Shown piece by piece: positions 58,499 to 64,000 of a stretch of DNA of 64,000 nt. Both the position numbers and the translations under genes were made by a program. The notes beneath the pieces are model-generated. The model was given only the letters and a program-made list of their open reading frames with translations, did not search any database and was not told the origin of the DNA. The stretch is from Saitoella complicata NRRL Y-17804 (lineage: Eukaryota > Ascomycota > Saitoellomycetes > Saitoellales > Saitoellaceae): NCBI RefSeq assembly GCF_001661265.1, contig NW_017566998.1:310001-374000 (forward strand), in the 5' to 3' direction. Positions within the stretch are counted from its first letter, which is position 1; each line of letters opens with the position of its first letter.

Positions 58499-59489
58499 TA
58501 ACTTGACCTTACATAAACCTGACGGAGATACAAATGTCCATTGAACCTACTTAAACCTAATTCAAAATTTTGCCCATATAATGATCCAAAACGCCAAATC
58601 CGGGTTCTTCGGCCTGCACCTCTTGAGAGTGACATGTGAGCACTGAGTGCTGATGCACTGGCAAATTTCACCAAGTCCTCAGCACCAACCAGGAACCCAC
58701 CACCATCAACGTCTCAATCCTCCTAGGTGTCTCACGACTGACTGACGAAAGCATTAAATTCTACGCCTCCCTGGTCCTCTCCCATCGATGTTGGAGTCCC
58801 TGGCTCTCTGCCATCTGTTCTCCTGATGCTATGGCTTGTATTGTCTCAACCCAAACTGGGCACATGATCGCTGTTGCTGAAAGGTTAACATGATGGTTGT
58901 TTAATCTCGACACTCCTGCTTGATGTCTCCTCTTATTCGGGTGAGTAGAATCCAGACGGAACTGCTGCTTGCTGGTGGAACAGGCATTTACATTTGGAAA
59001 TGGCTGTACTGTCAACTGCTATCGGTATCGTTTGAATCTTATCGTAATATCAATGGGCCTAGAATGATGATGACCTGTGATAGACGGGACCAATGAACGT
59101 CACGTCTGTGCAGTGTACAATCATGCCCTATGAAGTTACCGGTCATGGAATTGTTGCTCATGGAAATTCCATGATAAACCCATGAGCGTAGTCATGGAAT
59201 TCGCTCATGGAATCTGACACTTTTGCTCTGGGAAATTCCATGACCGTTGATCTGGGAAATTCCATGAGCTTATATTAGTAATAACAGTAGTAGTAGGTGA
59301 TATCCCGCTTCCATCCCATATGTGGTATCAATACAGTCAAATCAAATCTCTCCTCCCGGCACCTCTTCTCTCCTCCCGGGCTTCAGGCTCTAGCTCCACC
59401 TCCTTCATGCTCATCACTCGCTTCACTCGATACCAGACTCTCGAGTGGCACCTTCCCTTTGCTGGATCGTAAATGGGCCTGTTTCAACA
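58499..59489. other. Non-coding stretch before the CACTA-like element genes
   Basis: Nearly 1 kb without a convincing gene. The first 600 bp show nothing structured. From 59143 a cluster of short palindromic units (listed separately) suggests the left edge of the CACTA-like element lies near 59.1 kb. I could not find a CACTA terminal motif or target duplication. Confidence 0.4.
59143..59267. repeat. Clustered TCATGGAAT/ATTCCATGA motifs, possible subterminal repeats
   Basis: Within 125 bp the motif TCATGGAAT or its complement ATTCCATGA occurs about six times: 59143, 59158-59174 (a near-perfect palindrome), 59192, 59205, 59230-59243 and 59254-59267. The last two share GGGAAATTCCATGA. CACTA-type elements carry such subterminal repeats at both ends as transposase-binding sites. 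The position, just outside the element's gene pair, fits, but the other end is beyond the window. Confidence 0.6.
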
Positions 59490-62348
59490 TCAAGAGACTC
59501 CCATTGCGACGATTTTGAGTGGCAGAACTCCCCGAAGATGGGTTTGCTGCTGTTGCTGCTGGGTCGAGACCGATAACTGTGTTGAAGCTGCTGAATGGAC
59601 TGGAGCCTTGCGGCCATCTGACATGGAGGACGGATTGGGAGCGACGACGCCAGAGGCAGGCTTGGCAGTGCTCATGGGATTGCTGCTGGTGAGACCGCTG
59701 AATTTGCTGTTGATAGCACTATCCTCGTGTGCAAACATGTCTTCAGTACTCAAGCTCTTGCTGTTGCTGCTGGCGTACTTTTCGTGATCCTTGGCGAGGA
59801 GCCTGGCCTTCGCTTCGTTTCTTTGTGTCGTAACCAAAGCAGCCCTCTTCTTCGAGCCCTGACTGCTGGCAACGGAGGGAGCAGGAGAAGGACCGCGTTT
59901 GTTGCCAGACTTGACATTCGAAGAGTGCTTGGAAGCGGAGCCGGAGGCGGAGGAGGTAGTGGCAGCTGAGTTGATTGCAGAGGTCGGCTTCGCAGCGGGA
60001 GAGGGCTTGCTAGCAGATGACGTGGGAGTGTTGGAGTTGGGGACGCTGGTAACGCTCTTCGGGCGTGACAGTCCCACACGCACTGCACCTGACGTCATCG
60101 ACAATGGCTTACCGGCCCGCGAAGCATAATTCACAATGTCACCAGATGCGTTGGACAGAACACGACCGACACAATCGTTCTCCTTCTCCATCTGATTGTC
60201 TGCCTTCGCCTTCGCCCTCTCCTTACTCCTCTTCGATTTCTCAACAGACTTCTCCACAGGCATCTCGGCTGCCTTATCCTTGCTCCTCTTCGATGTCTCC
60301 ATAGCCTTCTGATTGGGCTTCGCCACATGCTTCCCGACAGACTTCTCCTTCTTCTTCGTCGACGACCTCTCATCTCCCTTGCCCGAGGACCTACGTCCAC
60401 CGTTTCCAACAGGATCAGGATCGGAAACCGGCCCGAGCAATGAGGAGGGAACGACGATCAAGCTGGAGGAAGGCCCGTCCGAAGAAGTGATCACGATTGG
60501 CTCAGGGGGAGAAGAGGTATCACTGGACGACATCAGCTTGAAGTGCTTGTGAGAAGCTTTAGCAGCCTTCTTCTCTGCTTTAGCAGCCTTCTTCTCGGCC
60601 TCCTCAGCCATGCGAAAGAACTCCTCGCTGTTAGCTTCTTCAGCCCACTTCTTCATCAACTCCGCCGATTTCCTCTCCGTCTGGGCTTTGGCACGTTTCT
60701 TTATTGAGTCTTCGAGAGCCTCACGCTGAGCGTGCTGATGCTCGTGTTGTCCTTGGGCGGCTTGTTTGATGCGTGCCAGATCTTCGGAGACCTGAACTTG
60801 TTGCTTCTGCCATGCTGAATCCTGAGCACGTCGCACTTCAGTGGGAGCAAGGGAGGGGCTACGAGAAACCTGGACCTGGTCAACATCCTGGGTCTCGTCA
60901 TCGAACATTCCCGCCTCCCCGTTCCGTCGCTGCTATTTGTTGGCGTCATAGGAGTCTGCGGCTTCAATACGCTGCTTCGGCTTCGGACCAGGCGTAGGAG
61001 TGATCTGGTGAAGGTCAGGAAGGTCCAAGTCCGAGTCATTCTCTTCGTCCTGGATATCAATGTGCCGGTCCTGTTCAACCACGTCAATCCTTTGAGCGTC
61101 AGGAAAGCTGTCTGTCATCTCCATCTCATAACCAAACTCCGGCTGAACAACAGAGAATCCATCTTCCATGTCGTCATAGAATTCATCTGCACCATTGTCA
61201 GAGAAGCCTTCCTCCTCTCGATCTTCCTGACGTTGATTCTCCTCGTCACTGTCGACGACGAGAGCAGTAGCAGGAGTAGCACCTCTTTCAAAACGATCAT
61301 CGGCTCGAGCAGCAGCCTCAATACGGTTGGCACGCCTCTGCTCCTGTCTCTCCTTCTGCGCCTCGGCCTTCTTGGCTTTGGACTCGGCTGAACGGCGGGC
61401 TTCTGCATTGCTATTGTAATCGGCAGTCACATAAAACCAATCGCAAACCCAGTTCTGCCATGTTCCGGACAGGACCTCGGGGAAGGCCTTCTTCAGCTGC
61501 GGCACCGGTGATCAGCAACGTCAGAGCAGCGCTTACGGGGTGGATGCTTACATCATGCTTGGCTTTAGCCTTGCGAGACTCGCACTTCGACTCCCATGTC
61601 ACGAACACATCGGTGCCGTTCTTCTTCTTCTTACCATTCGGATCTTTTTTCAGCCCAAGACCTAGCCTCTGTCTTTCAGCACGCACAAAGCCACGGATCC
61701 CTTTCCAGATTGTCTTGCACTCCTCTGTACCCGCATCGAGTTTCATGACCTTCCGAATCTGCCGTGCAGTCCAGTTACGCCAGTTCGGAGGTGCAGGTAT
61801 GCGCTCCGGGCCTTTCGATTCTTGGACACCTTCGATCTAGCCTGGTGAACACGCTTCTTCAGCATCGCTCTCGTCTCCTTCTCCACGGTGTCCGCCCTTC
61901 TGCTGTGCGTCGGACGATGTAAGCTGGATGCGCTGGACGACGATGTGGCACCGGCAGAACGAGGAGCTGTGCTTAGTTGTTAGAGCGAGAACAAGTCACG
62001 CATACAGTCGGTGTACTCACCGGCAACAGCTTTGGAATTCCGTATGACTTGGTCCATATCCTCTTCCTCGTCGTCCTCGTCATCCTCGACGCTATCCAGT
62101 TCGTCTTCTTCATCCTCGTCTAAGGTTCCGTAGTCCTCATCGGCACTATCTGTAGACCAGGTAACGGAAGATTCATTCCTGTTAATATGGCCAGATGAAC
62201 TCGAAGATGGTAGTGGGCTGCTTCGGGCTCTTTGACTGGCTATATGCTATGTTAACAATGCGTAGCTACAGGGGCTGCTCGAAGATGACCTACACTTTCC
62301 TCCTCTCGCAACAGACTCCTTCCCTTCAGCACGGCGTTGCCTTGCCAT
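59490..62348 (-). pseudogene. CACTA-like element companion gene, spliced, with in-frame stop
   Basis: Reading leftward from ATG 62348 (MARQRRAEGKESVARGG), several short introns join exons rich in Ser and acids (GHINRNESSVTWSTDSADED), then PPNWRNWTARQIRKVMKLDA, then KKKKNGTDVFVTWESKCESR and, after an intron (GTAAGC donor near 61549, acceptor near 61503), LKKAFPEVLSGTWQNWVCDW. Long Glu/Lys/Arg coiled-coil segments follow. At 60935-60933 a TAG interrupts the frame, which then continues to 59490 with further coiled coil (AEEAEKKAAKAEKKAAKAS) and a Ser/Lys-rich tail. One exon junction near 61830 is unresolved. It is divergent from the Tnp2 transposase by 341 bp, so it is probably the element's second gene, perhaps DNA-binding. 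Dead or read-through cannot be told. Confidence 0.55.
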
Positions 62349-62689
62349 GTCTTGTTGATCAGCCTTTTCGGACGTTTCTCACGATGATTACGATGATTAC
62401 TGTTTACCAATCGGGTTGACTGTTGTGCAATGGGATACCGGTGAACTGTCTGCGGGGGTGTATATATGCGGACATGGTGCCGAGCACTTTAAGGTTGCAG
62501 TAGCACGAACCTTACTAACAGCAGCACGAAATTGGCTCAAGTCGAACGGGTGAACACGGTCCCAGCTCAATTGCTAAATCGTCCCAAGCTCTTGCTTTCT
62601 TGCAACTGTCTTGCAGCTTGCTTCGCTCACTCTTGCCTGCTGATAACCTACTACAACCGCATACAACCGACTTTCTTGCTTTGCACATC
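62349..62689. promoter_or_regulatory. Divergent promoter of the CACTA-like gene pair
   Basis: 341 bp separate the two start codons. It contains a TGTATATATG stretch near 62459 and two nearby AGCAC(G)A-type motifs around 62504 and 62523. It presumably drives both element genes. Confidence 0.4.
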
Positions 62690-64000
62690 ATGCCGCGAGG
62701 AGCACGTCGACGATTGCAGTTCGTCTGCAAGTGCACTCGACACGCCGATCAAATCAACGGTCAGAACGTCAGCAGAAGAACTTACTTCCGCCACAGACAG
62801 GAATGGAAGGCGATGAAGCGGCTGCGGCGCCGCGCTCCCACCATCAACCTGTTCACGAGTGACCCCGATGCCATCATGGATGAGGACGACGACATGGGTG
62901 TCTTGCCTGAAGCTTCGGACGCCGCGGCCGGTCCAAGTACGGCAGGCTCTCAAGCTGATCTTTGGGATTCCGGAGAGGAGTCCTCGGAATCTTGCAACTC
63001 GTCCAACTCCTCTGATCACGACTCCTCCTCCGACGCAAGCGATACACCTGACATAATTCCCGATACAATTTCATACCTTACGGTGTCAGAGCCCGAGAGC
63101 GATAGTGCATCGTCCTTGCACCTCGACGATCCGATCGGTGCCGGGCAGTGGGTTCAAGACAGCGATGATTCCGGGTATGAGAACAGCGACGGCCTCAGAT
63201 CTGATGACTACGGGGAGGAAGCGCCTGAAACCGTGGACGAGATGGAGGAGGAGCCAGGTGATGCGGCAAGCAAGGTCAAGAGGCTCCTCCGCTCGTTCAT
63301 GTTTGACTTCCAGGCTCTTCGCTATCACCATGAGCTGGAGGCCGACTTGGACGTGGAACAGCTAGTGCAACTGCTGTTTTGGAAGCAATACCATAACACA
63401 CCGGACCGTGCTTACAGACATCTTCGTGAAATCCTTGGAGACAGTGAGGTTCCTGGACTCGAACGAGCTATCAAGGTACTTGCTGCTCACACAGGTATCA
63501 AGGCCAAGGTATTCGATTGTTGCATAAGCAGCTGCGTGGCCTTTACGGGTGATCTGAAGGACCTGGAAGTCTGCCCATGTGGGGAGGCGAGGAAGTACCA
63601 GCACACCGAGACGAAGGTCTCCGCTCCCGTGCCCCCTGGGACTTTCGCCATGGCGGATGGCAGGCAAGATATCCCCAGGCAACAGCGGTCTTCAGCCGAA
63701 CTGAAGCCTCGCTCGACGTTTGTCTACATCCCGGTGATCCCAAGGCTTGCGATGCAATGGGCCAGTCGAGAACGGGCTCAAACCATGAAGACCTATGTCA
63801 GCACCATCCTCCGTACCCGCTTTCCTGGAGTGAGGGACTTCTGGGACGGTCACATCTACAATAAACTCAGGAGGACAGGGCGGTGCTTCCAGGATGTGCG
63901 AGATATGGCTTTCCTACTCTGTACAGACGGAGTACAGCTTGTCAAGATCAAGACTCATGGTGTCTGGCCAATCCTACTCATCAACCTCAATTTGCCCCCG
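62690..64000 (+). CDS. Tnp2-type (CACTA/EnSpm) transposase, N-terminal part, cut by window edge
   Basis: An uninterrupted 437-codon frame runs from ATG 62690 to the last base of the window with no stop. The start MPRGARRRLQFVCKCTRHAD and the SRRTYFRHRQEW helix match the usual N-terminus of Agaricomycete Tnp2 proteins. A long Ser/Asp-rich acidic region (about residues 70-190) follows. Around residue 280 is the Cys cluster CCISSC..CPCGEARK, corresponding to the CPxC-G zinc ribbon of the family. Near residue 410, MAFLLCTDGVQLVKIKTH and WPILLINLNLPP mark entry to the Transposase_21 catalytic domain, which continues outside. This part is intact, so the element could be young. Confidence 0.88.
   Translation, partial: MPRGARRRLQFVCKCTRHADQINGQNVSRRTYFRHRQEWKAMKRLRRRAPTINLFTSDPDAIMDEDDDMGVLPEASDAAAGPSTAGSQADLWDSGEESSESCNSSNSSDHDSSSDASDTPDIIPDTISYLTVSEPESDSASSLHLDDPIGAGQWVQDSDDSGYENSDGLRSDDYGEEAPETVDEMEEEPGDAASKVKRLLRSFMFDFQALRYHHELEADLDVEQLVQLLFWKQYHNTPDRAYRHLREILGDSEVPGLERAIKVLAAHTGIKAKVFDCCISSCVAFTGDLKDLEVCPCGEARKYQHTETKVSAPVPPGTFAMADGRQDIPRQQRSSAELKPRSTFVYIPVIPRLAMQWASRERAQTMKTYVSTILRTRFPGVRDFWDGHIYNKLRRTGRCFQDVRDMAFLLCTDGVQLVKIKTHGVWPILLINLNLPP

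Overview
The window looks like nuclear DNA of a basidiomycete fungus, most likely an Agaricomycete. Genes are dense and lie on both strands. Most are split by short introns of about 48-65 nt with GT..AG ends and CTAAC/CTGAC branch-like motifs. Proteins are of fungal type (Vps1, Tra1, Mcm5, Trk, Gid7, Pom34-like). The transposon flanks carry FAR1-type MULE, intron-containing Tc1/mariner and Tnp2/CACTA sequences. All assignments come from reading translations; no database search was run.

Layout. 0.36-2.0 kb: a WD40 protein. 2.1-7.1 kb: a transposon-rich block with a 608-bp MITE-like element, an internally deleted FAR1/MULE transposase between two outward-facing broken copies of an unnamed gene family, and a 5'-truncated Tc1/mariner transposase ending just before a DNA ligase gene. 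7.2-54.4 kb: a compact housekeeping block, in order: LIG4-like ligase, VPS1, Cid1-type nucleotidyltransferase, GCKIII kinase, sulfite oxidase, NDK1, VMA1, GID7/WDR26, a DUF1279 mitochondrial protein, a membrane-anchored acyl-CoA-synthetase-like protein, a POM34-like nucleoporin, mitochondrial bL19, an unknown mitochondrial protein, a POT1-like telomere protein, SRP54, a chromodomain/HDA2-3-like protein, MCM5, a TRK potassium transporter and the 3,755-residue TRA1. 54.4-64 kb: a second transposon-rich block with a broken Tc1/mariner transposase, a better-preserved member of the unnamed family, a second 608-bp MITE copy in the opposite orientation, and the divergent gene pair of a CACTA-like element whose Tnp2 transposase runs off the window end.

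The central genes serve separate core functions (DNA repair, replication and telomeres; vesicle traffic and vacuole acidification; mitochondrial translation; chromatin and transcription) and do not form one pathway. Several pairs share short bidirectional promoters: VPS1/nucleotidyltransferase, VMA1/GID7, bL19m/mitochondrial protein, SRP54/chromodomain protein and TRK/TRA1. Spliced models were chosen because reading frame and family motifs continue across the proposed junctions. The least settled are the 5' ends of GID7 and the nucleotidyltransferase, and the CACTA companion gene.

The main points worth a second look are the antiparallel TA-flanked MITE pair, the unnamed gene family arranged as a palindrome around the MULE transposase, the POT1-like protein with its telomere OB fold in the second half, the chromodomain joined to an HDA2/3-like region, the ligase without visible BRCT domains, and the acyl-CoA-synthetase-like protein with a degenerate AMP-binding motif.
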